The notes under the pieces are model-generated. The model was given only the letters and a program-made list of their open reading frames with translations, searched no databases and had not been told where the DNA came from. This document shows, one piece after another, positions 1 through 12,699 of a DNA stretch of 64,000 nucleotides. Where the stretch lies: assembly GCA_050084985.1 (NCBI GenBank), contig JBITNC010000001.1, forward strand, positions 185,938,001 through 186,002,000. Reading direction: 5' to 3'. Numbering within the stretch: position 1 is the stretch's first letter; every line of letters begins with the position of its first letter. Source of the stretch: Nageia nagi (taxonomy: Eukaryota > Pinophyta). A program made the translations under genes and the position numbers.

Positions 1-189
1 TTTTCTACCTATGATAAAATGGGGCATACTTAGAATTTTACAATGTTCACTCTAAAGCTAGTTAACACATTTTTCCAATCTTACAACATGCATAAATCTT
101 GATATAGATTCCTAAGCCAAGTCATTATTTTCTTACAGATCTAAGAGTTATTTCTTAGATAAAGTCTACTCCAAAAATTGTTTAGGATT

Positions 190-3100
190 TGCCACCCATC
201 AATTGATGCTACTCTGTACATCTAGTTCATCTAACAATTTGGGAACCTTTAATTGAATTAAATAATGAGAATGCCTAGTTACAAAACTTACTTCTATTTT
301 CAATTGCCTTTTCTCTAAGTCTAGGGAAAATACTAAATCTTGTAAATCACAAATATCTTTGATCCTCTTCAAAATTATGTTTCTAGGCCTCAAAGTTATA
401 GTAGCTAGATCTTTCTCTATTAATTCCTTGACCCAATACTACATTCCTTCAATCCTTGATCTTGGGATTGTTAAGTCTAATTTTTGGAGTCTAGTTTAAG
501 CATTATATTATTGGATAACATGTTCTTCTTAATTTTTTAAGTAATATAATTAGGTCATGCTAACCAATCTATCTTTGACCTATTCCACTAATTTTTGTTT
601 TGGAATTCATAATGATTTCTAGTAGCTTTATCTTATCATGATTTAAAACCTTATTGGCTGCTATAGCATTTTTCAATTCTTCTTCTATCTTCAAATCCTT
701 TTATTTTTCAATTATGATAGATTGAGCCTTGATTTCTTCAACCTATTTCTTCATTTTCTCCATCTCAACCTTAGCATCCTATAGGCCCTTTTCATACTCA
801 AATTTTTGTTTGGCCAATTTTTAGGTTAGCTTATTATTTTGATTTTGCAATCTGGCAATTATTTTATCTTTTTGGGAGCAATCTCCTTTGAATTTCTCCA
901 CCTTTTTTTTCTATTTTTCTATTTTCATCTCCATGGATTGGATACTTTTACAAGCAACCAATGAAGTATTTACCAAAAACCTAGACTAATCCATAGTTGG
1001 GGCACTCTACATTTTTATATCTACAATTAACATAAGGGTTTTGTCTAATTACCCATATTTAAAGGGAAGCTATGCTATTTTAACATCCCCTATATCAATA
1101 ACTCTACTTAATAATCTCTCCCTCTTCTCCAAGAATGAAGGGGGTTTATGTATGAATGACACCCAATTAATGGTCTCTACCATTTGAGTAAAAAAAATGG
1201 TCTTTATTTCCTCACCTGAGGTAGTAGAATAAGGAATCAAAGAATGTTCAAAAATACTTTCGCTTGAGGTTGATGCAAGAGTGTTCAAGGTAGAGATTTG
1301 GTTTGTTGTTTCAATAATGGGTTCTACTTGCGGTTCTTCTACTTCTTCCTGTATAGCAGCCTCTTCTTCTTGTGGCTTATCTATTTTGTCAGAATCCTTT
1401 TTTTATTAGGATTATCATCATCATCATCTTCATTTCCATCTCTGTTTGCTTCTCCTCCTATTATTGTTGCATCCATTCTAGCTGATGTAGCCTTACTTCT
1501 ACTAAGCATGTTCCCTCCCCCTTATTGAACACCATCCTTAGGATTTTCTTATGCATCTTGATAGATGACCATAGTCATGCTTTGGGGTTTTTAGGTTTCT
1601 TCTGCATCAACTAGTTATGTATCTCTCATGCTTGGTTCAAGTTGTTCTTCACTCACTTTACATGGAGATGGGATGTAAGCCTTTAATACATGTGGCTTAT
1701 TAATAAGTTTCTTCTTTTCTTTTGAGGATCACTACTCTTTTGATGGCAAATTGATTCTTTTTATTTTCTTTGGAGAAGAATCCTTGAAAGTGGCAATTGT
1801 TACAACTTATCTTTATTTTTTCTTTTTCTAAAGCTACTGATAACTAAAGGCTTCTTATACATTTCTCTTCCTTGAATTCTATAGCTTTTGTGCCTACTAT
1901 ACCAATGGATAATCATCTCTTGCAATCTTTCCTTGAAAATTAGTTTAGAGTGGTTTTGCTATCTCCAAGAGTGGGTCTTTGATGTACTGAGCATTCTAGT
2001 ATTTGCTTTCAACATGGGCAACTATGGTGGTGTATTAAAACCTATATTTGGTAAAATATTCAATTTTTTTAGGGCCCCAACCCAACTCATCCTATATTAA
2101 GTCACGACCTACAAGTTCAAGGGAACATCTTACCATATGGTTTCCCATATTTTGTACTTTTTTACACCCTCAAGGGCCATCCATGCCTTATACAAAATCT
2201 TGAATTCCTACTCTAGGGATGCGTCAACCTCCTCTTCCATCTAATTTGCAAAATAATCTTAATGGGGTTGGGTTCCATGGCCAAATATTGAGCATTTTTT
2301 TTTTTTTTATTTTATTATTTTCATTATCTTGCATACTTGGTCATATGTCCAAGGGGTATCTAGACTATCTAGTTTAAAATTATGTACAATAAAATTTTCT
2401 AACTCATCTTTACAATGTACTTCTATTAAGTTAAAATTTACATATGTGGTAAGTATTTTGATAATGGGTTTGAATTACCCCATGACATAACATAGATTTT
2501 CCTACTCATTTCTAGAGAAGATAATTACAAGGTGACAAATTTAGGTAGCAAAAATAGGGTTTAAAAATAACCATGCCTTATTATTATTGTGTGATTCTTC
2601 AAAAAATACCAATCTCCAATCTTATTGCCTTCTTGAACCTCATCCATGACAAATTGGTGGAGTCTATGTGTGACCCTTCCTATGAGAATCCTCATGAATG
2701 GAGAAATAAATTTCTCCATGAACTCATAATACAAGCCATGGACCTTTGTGAGTATTTTTACTCTCAAATCAATTGATGTGGGTGTCATGGATGAAGTAGT
2801 TGGTGCAATCTAGAGTCCTCGATACACTAGTGCTTACAAATTTTGGTGGACTATGAGCCACCATGGATAGGATGAGTGTCAATAATTAAATTTTTTAATA
2901 TTGAATAGATTTTTCTTGACCTCATATATGAAAGTAAAAATATAATAGAATATAATTCCTTTAATAAAATTATATGCCATCCTCATCATGAATTCATCTA
3001 CCTTGATCTAGGTTACTCACCCAAGATTCATATCCAATGCTTGTAGGACTTATCTATCCTGAGATTTCTCAAAGGAGGTGATGTTGTAGCTTTGGAGGAG

Positions 3101-3700
3101 CTTGGTGGTATTTCCTTGATACCTTTCATCAATCCAATCCACCATCTCATCTTCATTTTGATAAAAATAAGCCCCTTTCTTTTTAAGATTGATTTATTTT
3201 GACATGGATGCTTCAATCATCAAGGAATGCAAATGCATTTACAATTTCTTTTGATGAGCAGTACAAAAAGATATTGGGTTAGTACTTGGACTCTTCTTCT
3301 CCCTTATTTTACTCCTTATAAGCTTTGATAATATAGCCTTATAGGATATGCCTAAGTGCAATGGAAAGAATGAGCTCTAGAAAAGTGAAGGATTCATAGG
3401 GCACAAAGTATACCAAGCCATGGTATAGCATAATATTATTTCCTCCAACCTATGAATTACCTTTGCCTATAATCTCTAGCCTCTAGTGTTGCAACAAGAT
3501 TATATTAGGATAAACATGCTAGGTATACATATGGTTCATGACTCTTGCTTCTATCCAATTTATCCTTGGAGCATTCTCCAAATACTTTTCATGAATTACT
3601 GCCAAGTTAGCATCTGGTCCTTCTTCTATATACACTACATTCTTGTTAGCACTTGTTATGATGTTCAATAATTTCTATATAACTTGGGTAAATATCAAGT
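190..3700 (-). pseudogene. Unknown long ORF remnant downstream of pol in element A
   Basis: I do not recognise this protein. If in-frame TAA/TAG codons are read through, minus-strand reading is sensible for most of the block. There is a segment of mixed character (about 3700-2560), an acidic run of five Asp (about 1410-1430), a Glu-rich stretch (about 1320-1380), a more ordered block (1288-1070) and a strongly charged Lys/Glu-rich segment with coiled-coil character (about 940-560). The longest stop-free pieces are 2788-2561, 1288-1070, 3216-3028 and 393-199. It lies on the same strand as, and just 3' of, the integrase of element A, where plant gypsy elements often carry an extra ORF. A separate degraded gene cannot be excluded. 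Confidence 0.45.
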
Positions 3701-4249
3701 TCCTAAAACCTTTGTAAAATAAAGATATTAAACTCCCCCACACCTAGTGCCAAAAGCCCTATAGAGAATGTGCTCTATAACTCTTGAAACCTTAGGATCT
3801 AAAATTTGTTAAGTGAGAAAATAATTGGTTGAGGACTATGTTTTATTTGCCTAGGATTTGTGAGTGCTATTTATTAATGGAAATTAATGAATTACAAATT
3901 TTAGGGATCGCACAGAGTGTGGTGTTAGTCCTAAAAGGTGAGGTGGAATTAAACTCAAGCACACCAATTTTAAATTGAAATGCAAGGCACAAACCAATGG
4001 TTCTTTTTGAGAAAATATCACTTTGAATGCTAATATTTTGATAAGATGTATTTCAAATGCCAAATTAAACTTCCACCATGCCCAATAAATTTTATAATTA
4101 ATGGTTATTTACTACCTTAGGATTTACACATATGGAAAACATAATATAAATTACTGGTTGTTTACTACCTTAGGATTTACACATATGAAAAACATAATAT
4201 AGACACTTTTTCATTACATAAACAAAGCTATTTACATTGTACAAGTTTG
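3701..4249. other. Spacer between integrase and the extra ORF of element A
   Basis: AT-rich sequence without a readable ORF. It contains an imperfect direct duplication of about 55 bp (about 4100-4155 and 4157-4210, sharing 'actaccttaggatttacac'). It is probably untranslated sequence of element A. Confidence 0.4.
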
Positions 4250-5500
4250 GTGGGTGTTGTGAAATCACCTGATTACCCAGTAATGCTTTAGATGGATCTC
4301 CTTCACTAGTATTAGTAGCTCCTAGGACCTATAAATATCCTTTAATCTATATTCATTATTCTACATAGCTTCAATAACAATATAAGGCCCACTCCACATG
4401 AAATCAAATTTTTGATGTTTCTCTAGCTTTGCTCTATCTTTATACCATTTGAGAATAATATCACCAATTTCAAATTTCACCTGAGAAGACTTCATTTTGT
4501 CAAGCCATTTCATGATAATATTTTGATGTTGCTAAAAGGCATGATAAGCTTTATTTCTATATTTTTTGACCTTCATCAATTTATTGAATCTAATTTGCAA
4601 TGGTTCAAATTCATAATCATGTAGCTTATGAAGGATCTTTAATGCAGATAACTTAAGATGAATAGGTAGCATAGATCTCTTACTATAAACCAATGCATAT
4701 GGTGATGTTTTGATAGCAAATTTGATACTAATTCTATTAGCCCATAATGCATAGTATAGCTTTGTGTGCTACTATATGGGATTCCCTTAAATGGTTCTTT
4801 TGATGATTTGGGTCAAGTCTTTACTTATTTACTTAGCCAACCCATTCCCTTACGGATAGTAATTTGAAAATAAAAGCTAGTAGATACCATACTCAACAAT
4901 GAACTTTGATAAATTAGCTCCAATAAATACAAGACCATTATCTAATATTATAGTCTATGGAATTCCAAAGTGAGTGATTAATCTTTTAATCATTTCTATC
5001 ACTAACTCTTGATCTATATTCTTACATGGCATGGATTCTGACCATCTTATGAAGTAGTCTATTATAGTCAAAATAAACTTATGACCTACTAAATTATTTG
5101 GGTTAATAACACCAATGAAGTCTAGACCCCATTGTTGGAAAGATTTTTCAATAATTATAGGTTTGAGAGTCATTGTAACTATTTTCTTTTTCCACATATC
5201 TTCTACATTTATCACACTTTAGGAATATCTTGAAAGAATATTGCAACATAGTAGGTCAATAATAGCCCACTTGTAATATCTTTGCTACTATAGTAGGACC
5301 TCTATAATGTCCTCTAGACAATCCATAATGAAATTCATGTAGAATTATTTGGGCTTCATCATGAGTTACATATCTTAATAGGGTTTGAAAAAAATTCTCT
5401 TGTAGGAATGATCATCAGTCAATATGAATTTGTGTTCTTGAATCTTGAATCTTCTACTTTAGAATCTGTCAAAATTTTTAGGGCAACATCTAATTCTAAA
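4250..5500 (-). pseudogene. Integrase remnant (element A)
   Basis: The catalytic core is clear at 5215-4955: a Trp-Gly-Leu-Asp-Phe-Ile-Gly motif carries the first Asp, followed by His-Lys-Phe-Ile-Leu and an Asp-Tyr-Phe-x-Arg-Trp-Ser-Glu stretch typical of plant gypsy integrases. Upstream, degraded sequence to about 5500 corresponds to the zinc-binding region. The C-terminal part (about 4530-4260) has a Gly-Pro-Tyr-Ile-Val core and ends in a His-Leu-Lys-x-Tyr motif, as in the post-core domain of this group. Several stops break the frame. Integrase would insert the cDNA copy into the genome; this copy cannot. Confidence 0.75.
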
Positions 5501-6180
5501 ATATACAATATCTTATTTTATCCAATCCATTTCTTCATTTAGATGCTCTTCATCCTTTATGAAAGCTATTATCTGTGTTGCTTCTACTATGTTCTCATAG
5601 AGGAATCTTCCTTTGATAAGCTTGGTTGGCTTGATCTCAACATCATATTCCACTATTTTAGTTATCTAGTCAACTTTCCCTTCACCTAATTCTCCTTAAA
5701 TAACATAATTCTTTACATTAGGGTGAATAGTATATACAAGAATATTATTTTGGGATACATAGTGCTTAAATATTTTTATACCTCTCATAGTGGAGAACAC
5801 TTGCTTTTTGATAAATAAATATTTTACCTAATGTTTGTGTAGTGTTTAACTATGAAAGGCTATAGGATGCTCTTCCCTTTGGTCATGTTTCTTTGCCAAT
5901 ATGGCTGCAATGCTTTTCTTTGCTTCATAAGCATACATGATGAAATATTTTGAAATTTTAGGATTTTTTAGAACTAGAGCTTCTATTATAGCTTTTTTAA
6001 TATCATGAAAATATTCCTTTGCTTCATTAGACTAGGAGAACTGACAATCTTTCTTCAACATTACTACGATTGGAGAAATAATATTAGAAAAATCACTAAT
6101 AAATTTTTTAACAAAATTGATTTGACCAAAGAAAGATTGCAAGGATTTTTTATTTGAGGGTAAGGTAAATAATTCAAAAG
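5500..6180 (-). pseudogene. RNase H (canonical gypsy position) remnant, element A
   Basis: Between RT and integrase the minus strand reads as a broken RNase H. Its 3' end (about 5690-5620) has a Trp-Ile-Thr-Lys followed by Glu-Tyr-Asp-Val-Glu-Ile-Lys-Pro-Thr-Lys, a typical tail of plant gypsy RNase H before the connection to integrase. The front part is too frameshifted to assign catalytic residues. Its role in an intact element is to remove the RNA strand during reverse transcription. Confidence 0.55.
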
Positions 6181-7010
6181 CTTTGACTTTATCTGGATCA
6201 ATTTCCAATCTTTTTTTCTAAAATAATGTGACCAAGCAATTTTCCTTAGCTAACCATAAAAATAGATTTTTTGGAATTGATAGAAATTCCAAATTGTAAG
6301 AATTTTTTTAAAAACTTACCCAAGGTGATCTATATGATTCTTTCTACTTTTAAAAAACATAGTGATATCATCTAAATAAAAAAGGATTATCTTGGTTATC
6401 AATTCACCAAAGATCCATTTCTCTCTAAAAAGTAGCCCTAGCATTATAGAGACCAAAAGGCATTCTTTGAAATGCAAATGTTCCCCATTTGGTAGTAAAT
6501 ATAGTTTTATATTGATCTTCATACTTTACCTAGATTTAGTTGAATCCTAAAAAGTCATCAATCATTGAAAAGTAACATGCTTTAGATATTGTTTATAGGA
6601 TTTGTTCCATATGAGGAAGAGGATAGTTATCTTTCAAGGAAACTTGGTTTAAATTTCTATAATCTACATAGTTTGATTTCTCATTTTTTTCTTACTAGGA
6701 CTAAATTTGCTACCTAATAAAAATGTTTGATAAAATAAATAAATTTATAATCTATGAGCTTTAGTAAGTCCTATTTCATATCTTCTTCTATTTTTAGGTT
6801 CATAGGCCTCTTCTTTTTCCTATATGATTTTTCCTTTAGCTCAAGCTCAATGATGTGTTGGATCACATTCTTATCATATGTCTTTAGATCATCATAATTC
6901 CAAGAAATTACCTTGGTTAATTCATGGTAAATCTAAATTATCATATCTTTTTCTTCTTCTATACATTCTAATCCAACTTTTATACATTTTTTGAGTTTAA
7001 CTTCTAGTTC
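6181..7010 (-). pseudogene. Reverse transcriptase remnant, element A
   Basis: The catalytic motif Tyr-Leu-Asp-Asp is encoded at 6378-6367 in a 68-codon open stretch (6522-6316), followed by an Ile-x-x-Phe-x-Lys-Ser run as expected after the RT active site. Upstream, a Ser-Trp-Asn-Tyr-Asp-Asp-Leu-Lys segment (about 6905-6880) matches the pre-RT region of this gypsy group. A Val-Ala-Asn-Leu-Val-x-Val-Arg-Lys-Lys segment (about 6715-6685) marks the fingers. Frameshifts and stops make it non-functional. Confidence 0.75.
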
Positions 7011-7136
7011 TACATTACTTTCCTTTTGAATAGCCATCATTTTAACTCTTTGGACATCTTTAGAATCAAACAACCATTCAAAAGAAAGTAAATATTTGGG
7101 TATAACATTTTTTCTCAATTGTATAATGTATGATTC

Positions 7137-7712
7137 TTAAAAACAATTAGGTAGTTCTACAACGCCAAATGTGTGATCTACTGCTTTATGTACTAAAAAA
7201 CTCAATATATTCATCATATTCAAATACTTGCCAAAAATTTGTAGTATCAAGTACAAATGGCCTACACAAAACTTTGACTCCAAAGCTACCTCTCTTGTGA
7301 TGAGTAGGGTTGAAACATGCTTCTTTTCTAGCAAGTACATCAACAATTTCATTATACTTTCTAAGAATAGAGATAAAATTGATAGTTAAGGATGATTCCA
7401 TAAGGTACCATATCCTATTCCTATAAGTCTTGATATAGTGATGCCTTACATTGATCTTATCTTTGATTTGATTTATTACCAGTTCAAAATCACCATGGAA
7501 TATTAGGCATATGATGCCCATATCGATAGCTTTAAATAGCCTTAAACATAGAGCTTCATATTCAACAACATTATTGGTGTAAGTCCATATGAATTTGAAT
7601 AAAAACCTCCTCGTGTCCCTTAGGTGATTTGAAAATAACACTAGCTCCATATCCATGTTTACATCTAGCTCTATTAAATAACATCATCCATACTTTGTGT
7701 TCTCTTTAAGAT
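7137..7712 (-). pseudogene. RNase H-type domain located upstream of RT, element A
   Basis: The stretch 7656-7186 is open for 156 codons. It contains Asn-Asn-Val-Val-Glu-Tyr-Glu-Ala, a Gly-Asp-x-Glu-Leu-Val-Ile-Asn-Gln motif and a late Ile-Val-Asp-Val-Leu-Ala motif, the conserved blocks of the archaeal-like RNase H found in plant Tat-type elements. The N-terminal block (Gly-Tyr-Gly-Ala-Ser-Val-Ile then Ser-Pro-Lys-Gly) is readable in another frame from about 7705 to 7590, so a frameshift near 7575 splits the domain. The first catalytic Asp appears as Asn (Phe-Asn-Arg-Ala). It lies between protease and RT rather than after RT. Confidence 0.75.
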
Positions 7713-7849
7713 GTGATTAAGATTAGCTAAATATTTTTATATGAGTAGTCATTACTCATGCCAATGTTAGTGACCTAGCAATTAAGGTCATTTGATGAAA
7801 GCATCTCTTTGGTTAGTAGTGATTTTCTAAATGGATCCCTTTCAAATGT

Positions 7850-8400
7850 CTCTACTTATGCAGGTTCATTCATATAATTTTTCTCAGAGATCTTCTTGAG
7901 ATGAACATTCTTAGTACCCTCATCTTAGATTTTGACATGTTTATTTTCAAAAGAAAGTAGGAGGTGTGTATAATCTAAGGCTAAGTACCCTTCCAACATG
8001 GTAGTAAATTCTCTTGATAAGTAGATTTCAAATAGAGGTGGAAGATCAACTAAAATTATATTTTGAATGAAAAAAAATGTGAGGGAATGCATTTAGAGTT
8101 AAAGGAACTCCTTTATCACTACCAATCACATTTATAGGGGAAGAGTCTAGTTGTATGACTCTATCTATGCATCTAGTTATATATAATTTCATCTCATTTG
8201 CAACAGCTTTGGGAATAATTGTAATAGTAGCTCATGTATTAATCATATAATTCTAAACTATCCACCCTTCTAATCTAAGAGATAAATGAAAAGATGGAGG
8301 TCTTCTTATACCTATAGGAGATAAAGGGAAATCATCAACATTTACAAATACTATATTTTCTTACTATTCTTAAGCTTTAAAGCTTCTTGCAAAAGGTCAA
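7850..8400 (-). pseudogene. Aspartic protease remnant, element A
   Basis: Around 8250-8190 the minus strand reads Met-Ile-Asn-Thr-stop-Ala-Thr-Ile-Thr-Ile-Ile-Pro-Lys-Ala-Val-Ala-Asn-Glu-Met, matching the retropepsin active-site region (Asp-Ser/Thr-Gly-Ala) with the catalytic Asp changed to Asn and a stop beside it. The following block to about 8050 (Asp-Arg-Val-Ile-Gln-Leu-Asp then Gly-Val-Pro-Leu-Thr-Leu) fits the body of plant gypsy proteases. Identification rests on these short blocks and on the position between gag and pol. Confidence 0.55.
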
Positions 8401-9980
8401 TTTGATCCAAAATCCTCAATGCATCAAATATTATCATTTTAAAAGGTGTTATTTTTAATTCTTCCATAATATTGTGTGGAACATAAGAGGCTGAATTACT
8501 TATTTCTATAGAATAATAAGATCTAAACTATTGAGTAGCCTTCTCCTTATGATATTTAGTTATGAAAGGGTATCTCAATGGAGCAAGTCTCTCTCTACCT
8601 GAGATATCATTTCTAATCTGAGTAGGGTTTCTTGTAATAGGAGCAACATTACCTGGGCCTTGTGAAACTTAACTTGAATAGTTTAGAAGTTGGTTTACTT
8701 GATTATATGGTTAATACATAGGAGCCTTAGCTCTCTTTGGATTAGGTTGAGCTAGAATTATTTACTAATTTTACTATGTAACTTGGACTTATTATAGGGC
8801 TACTAAAGTAGAAGCTCTAGTTTGAACATAATTGGTTTATTCTCTAGCATAACCTAGAACCCAAAACTTAACCATGGTAAGATCTATAATAGGGTTTGAA
8901 GTAGGTTCTACGATTTGGTTAGATTGTAAGCCCAAATATAGATTTTGATACATCGCATAAGATTTTGGAAAATGTGGACCTAAATAAGGAGGACACCATT
9001 TCATAATACTCGAAGCATCACTTTCTATAGAATTAACTATTATTGCATTTTATTCAACTTTAGGAGTAAGAGGTTACTTTGGTGGATTATTTCTAGGCTA
9101 GAATCTTGGTTGATACTTATTATCATATCTCCTATAATTGAATCTTTAATTCTACCTATCTTATAAAGTGAACTTATTTATCAAGTTCCTAATATTTATC
9201 TCTAGTTTCCTTATCCTCTCCTTCTCTTGTGAGATAGAACTAGATGCAAGAGCTTGTAGTGTTGGTATTTAGATATTAGTGATAAGTTTAAGAGAAGAAA
9301 GTGGTAAAGCTAGTATGCTTGGATGAGGGATTTGTAATGGAATTTGATTTGGAGGTAGATTAGGAAAAAGGGCATAATGGATCTAGGCTACATCTTCATA
9401 AAAGATAGTAAGTATGTTTAGCCATCTTGGTTATCTGATAGACATATAAAAAAGTATCTCTTGACATGGAAATCAATACATTTAGGTTTGAGTGGAATGC
9501 TTTCCTATAATATACCAAGGCTTGAGCATTTTTTGGCCTAATACTTTTCAAAATAGATTTCCAAGTTTTCTCAAATATGATGTTAAAATCATTCATAGAC
9601 TCATGGGGATAACTTTTAATACATGCTATGAGGCTCAAAAAGGTGCTATCATCATCATATTCAAAAAATATCTTAATAAGAGATTGGCATATTTCTTTCC
9701 ATGTATTTATTGATTGAGGTGTGATAGTTCTAAACCATTCAACTACTTTTCCTTTTAAACAATGTGATAATAATCTAGTCATGGTAATTTCACCATTGAT
9801 ACCAAAGCTAGACACCAAAAGAGATACATATTGATAATGTTCATAAGGTGTTTTTCTTGATCCATCATATTTATGCAAAAATTTAAATGTTGCCTAGGGA
9901 ATAGTCAGAGAATTAGCAGGAACCACCAGTGGATGGGTATTATTCCAAGCAAAAAATTTTGCAAGGGTAGGTTGGTCCAT
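8400..9980 (-). pseudogene. gag remnant, element A
   Basis: A probable start is the ATG at 9980-9978, with one TAG before the main open stretch 9878-9396 (160 codons). That stretch has the retrotransposon gag core: a His-Cys-Leu-Lys-Gly-Lys-Val-Val-Glu-Trp-Phe block, then Trp-Lys-Glu-Ile-Cys, a Phe-Phe-Glu-Tyr stretch and a Ser-Met-Asn-Asp-Phe segment. Downstream (9395-8400) a Pro/Asn/Gln-rich linker is readable through several stops. I could not find a clear zinc knuckle. Gag would form the cytoplasmic virus-like particle. Confidence 0.75.
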
Positions 9981-12699
9981 ATTTGTACTGAATGTATTAT
10001 GTGAAGGATTTGATGGATAAAATCAAATAGAGTTACTAACAAGATAGCTCTTAGGGGATTTGAGAAGAAAAGGTTTGAAAACTCTTTTTCCTAATTCCCC
10101 TTTTAAGAATTGATAGCTCTTGAAGACTAGGCTATCTTAAAGAATTTTTGGCACTACTTCTATTAAATCTATATTTTAGAGGTGTTAGAGTTCAAAATAT
10201 TGATTGGTTTGACAATAGAGTCATCAATAAGGTAGAATAAACATTACAATCTTTTAAGCACATAGCTATAGCTTACCAGACATAACTATTTGGCCTATTC
10301 ATGCCCATAAAATATGGAATTTTATTCAACTCCCATTAGGCATGCCAAAAATGAATGTATCTACTATTTATTAGTATAATTTAACCTTAAGGTTTGGTTT
10401 GGTGTAGTTCTCTCTTACCTATAATAGTAGGGTTCTTGAAAGAGTAGAAGATGGTGGAACAATGTGCTCATGGAAGTATTTTGCTCAATCTTTAGGTTAT
10501 AGGCTAGTTCCTATCTATGAAAGAGGTCAAAAGTAATTGGAAAGAGATAAAGAGTAATAGAAAAGAGATGAAAATCTAAACTATATAAAATAAACACAAA
10601 CTAATTAGCCCAGGCATCATCGCATAGGAAGTAATCCATTGCCAAGACTAAGAATATAATAACTAACTTACTCTTAGGGTCTCACAATCATAATACACAA
10701 CCAAAATTTAAGACAATGCTTCATATATAATGATTACAAAATAAGATACAAGAATAAATTATAGAGGGAAAAATATCATTATATTACATTATCATATATG
10801 AAAAATACTTCTCACAATCAAAAACTTTAGACCTCTAACAATCCACTATTTATAACATTATATTTATAAAAGGGGTGGTTGTCCACCATTAATGAATACA
10901 ACTACCTCTTTGAATAAAAATAGTGTAAACTTAAATATATACAAAATGTAGAATATATACAACAACTATAATTGATTATATAACATGTTCCTGATTTAGT
11001 GCCAAGGCTTGGGGATGAGCAATCTTCAATATGTGTACTAGTCTCACCATAATGCATCACTTTTTCATTTGAAAATGGTGAATATGTTACTAATCCTACA
11101 TTTATGAGGTATGGTCTACCATCTTGATTGATACAATTAATCTACCTCTAAAGTTGGCTACCACCTAACTCTATACAACCATTAAATATCTTTATTCTAA
11201 AGATCTGAGTGCAACCACTGTAAGGGTGAAGGAAGATATATCATTAAAACTTGAGAGTGAACTACTATTTCCATGTGCAAATGAGTCATATGCAACATGT
11301 TAATAGAGTACCAAGGGTCACACATTATTGATTGAGTGGAATCGAGTGTTCCTATCTTCTTACAATGCTTACTTTATCTTAGCAGTTCTTTTTCTTCATT
11401 GATAGGTATTGCTAGATCCTTAGATGTTTATCACTCATCAATTTCTCCAAAGAGGTGTGACATTATCATGCACAATTGGTAGGATCTATTGAATATGATA
11501 TTATGAATAACTCCCATTTCAAAGAACCATTAGGATCACTTGCTGACTAAGCTATTTGGAGCCCACTGATTTCCATTAAGAAGTATGATGTGACCTTAGG
11601 ATTTTCATGGGTCCTATCTCACTTGAATCTAATAACAATACCTATTATATGACTTAATAAGAACTAATGACTATGTATAAGAATGCTTAGAAATAATCCT
11701 CATACTAAACAAGACTGAGACACAAGTAACAAGACTTGACATAGGGCCTAAACTTGACTTCAAATATACAAATAGACTATATACAATATCAATTAGAAAT
11801 AGGGCCCATTAATGACTTACCCAATTTTACAAAATTGACACTCTTTAGTTTATATCTTATACATAGATCCCATACATGATTCATCATACTACATACAAAC
11901 AACACCCACTTGATAACAAAAAGGTGACTTTAAATAACCCTATTAGACTAGGACCTGAAAATACAGATATAACTTGGTAATTTACAAGAATCTAAAATAA
12001 ATAATAAGTCATATAATACAAACTCAAGACTAAAAATATGTATAATTATTTTACAAATGAATGAATAGGAAATAATAAGTGGGAATCAAAGGATTTTTAT
12101 TATTGAATGAATGAAGAATATAAAGAATTTTATCCCTTTTAAAGTGTGATTTTGAAAGAATAACAATTAATTATATGATTTATCAAATCCAAGTAACTTA
12201 AATAAACATACATGAATAAGGTAATATCATAATGTAGTAATAGAAAAGTAAAATTACATTGATGAAAAGATGTAAAATGTAGCTATACATACTAAAGAGA
12301 AAGGAATCAAGTGAAAGAAAAATACCTTTATGTCCTTAGCTATGTTTAGGTTAAGGATATGAAGGATAAACTTATTAAAGAGTGGTGACCTTGATATGTG
12401 AACCCCAAGGTCAACTACATAAGAAACACCAATGTTGGTGCTAAACTTTGAGAGATCATCATGGTTGCAAATATCATTGTAGGAATAAACATTCTTGAGG
12501 AATGAGGTTTATCAAGAAGTATTAATGATAGTAGAGATGATGAAAAATCAAATCAAGCATATGATCATGAAAGGGGATAATAGAGATTCACTCAAGTGGT
12601 AATGAGATTGCAATCGCAATAGGTAATATTTCAAAATACCCAAGTAAGGGGTACCATCTATCAAGATGTAATCTTTATATACTTTCGTCATGTTAGAGA
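9981..12699. other. Unassigned AT-rich sequence upstream of element A
   Basis: No ORF, RNA gene or clear repeat is visible. It lies 5' of the element A gag on that strand and could include its leader and 5' LTR, but no matching second LTR is in the window and I find no primer-binding site. Confidence 0.4.

Larger units (their letters stand above)
190..9980 (-). mobile_element. Element A: decayed Ty3/gypsy retrotransposon, 3' LTR outside window
   Basis: Read on the minus strand, the domains run gag (9980-9250), a linker, protease (about 8260-8050), an RNase H-type domain (7712-7137), RT (about 7010-6190), RNase H (about 6180-5500) and integrase (about 5500-4250). A long ORF remnant of unknown kind follows (3700-190). 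All parts contain stops and frame changes, so the copy is dead. I found no LTR or primer-binding site: the 3' LTR would lie before base 1, and the 5' LTR may lie in the unassigned 10-13 kb region. An RNase H domain between protease and RT recurs, as I recall it, in a group of plant gypsy polyproteins, so the order need not be a rearrangement. Confidence 0.8.

Noticed and set aside
1298-1528. Plus-strand hydrophobic, Ser-rich ORF resembling a membrane protein
   Set aside because: It is the reverse reading of an acidic, Glu/Asp-rich minus-strand coding remnant.
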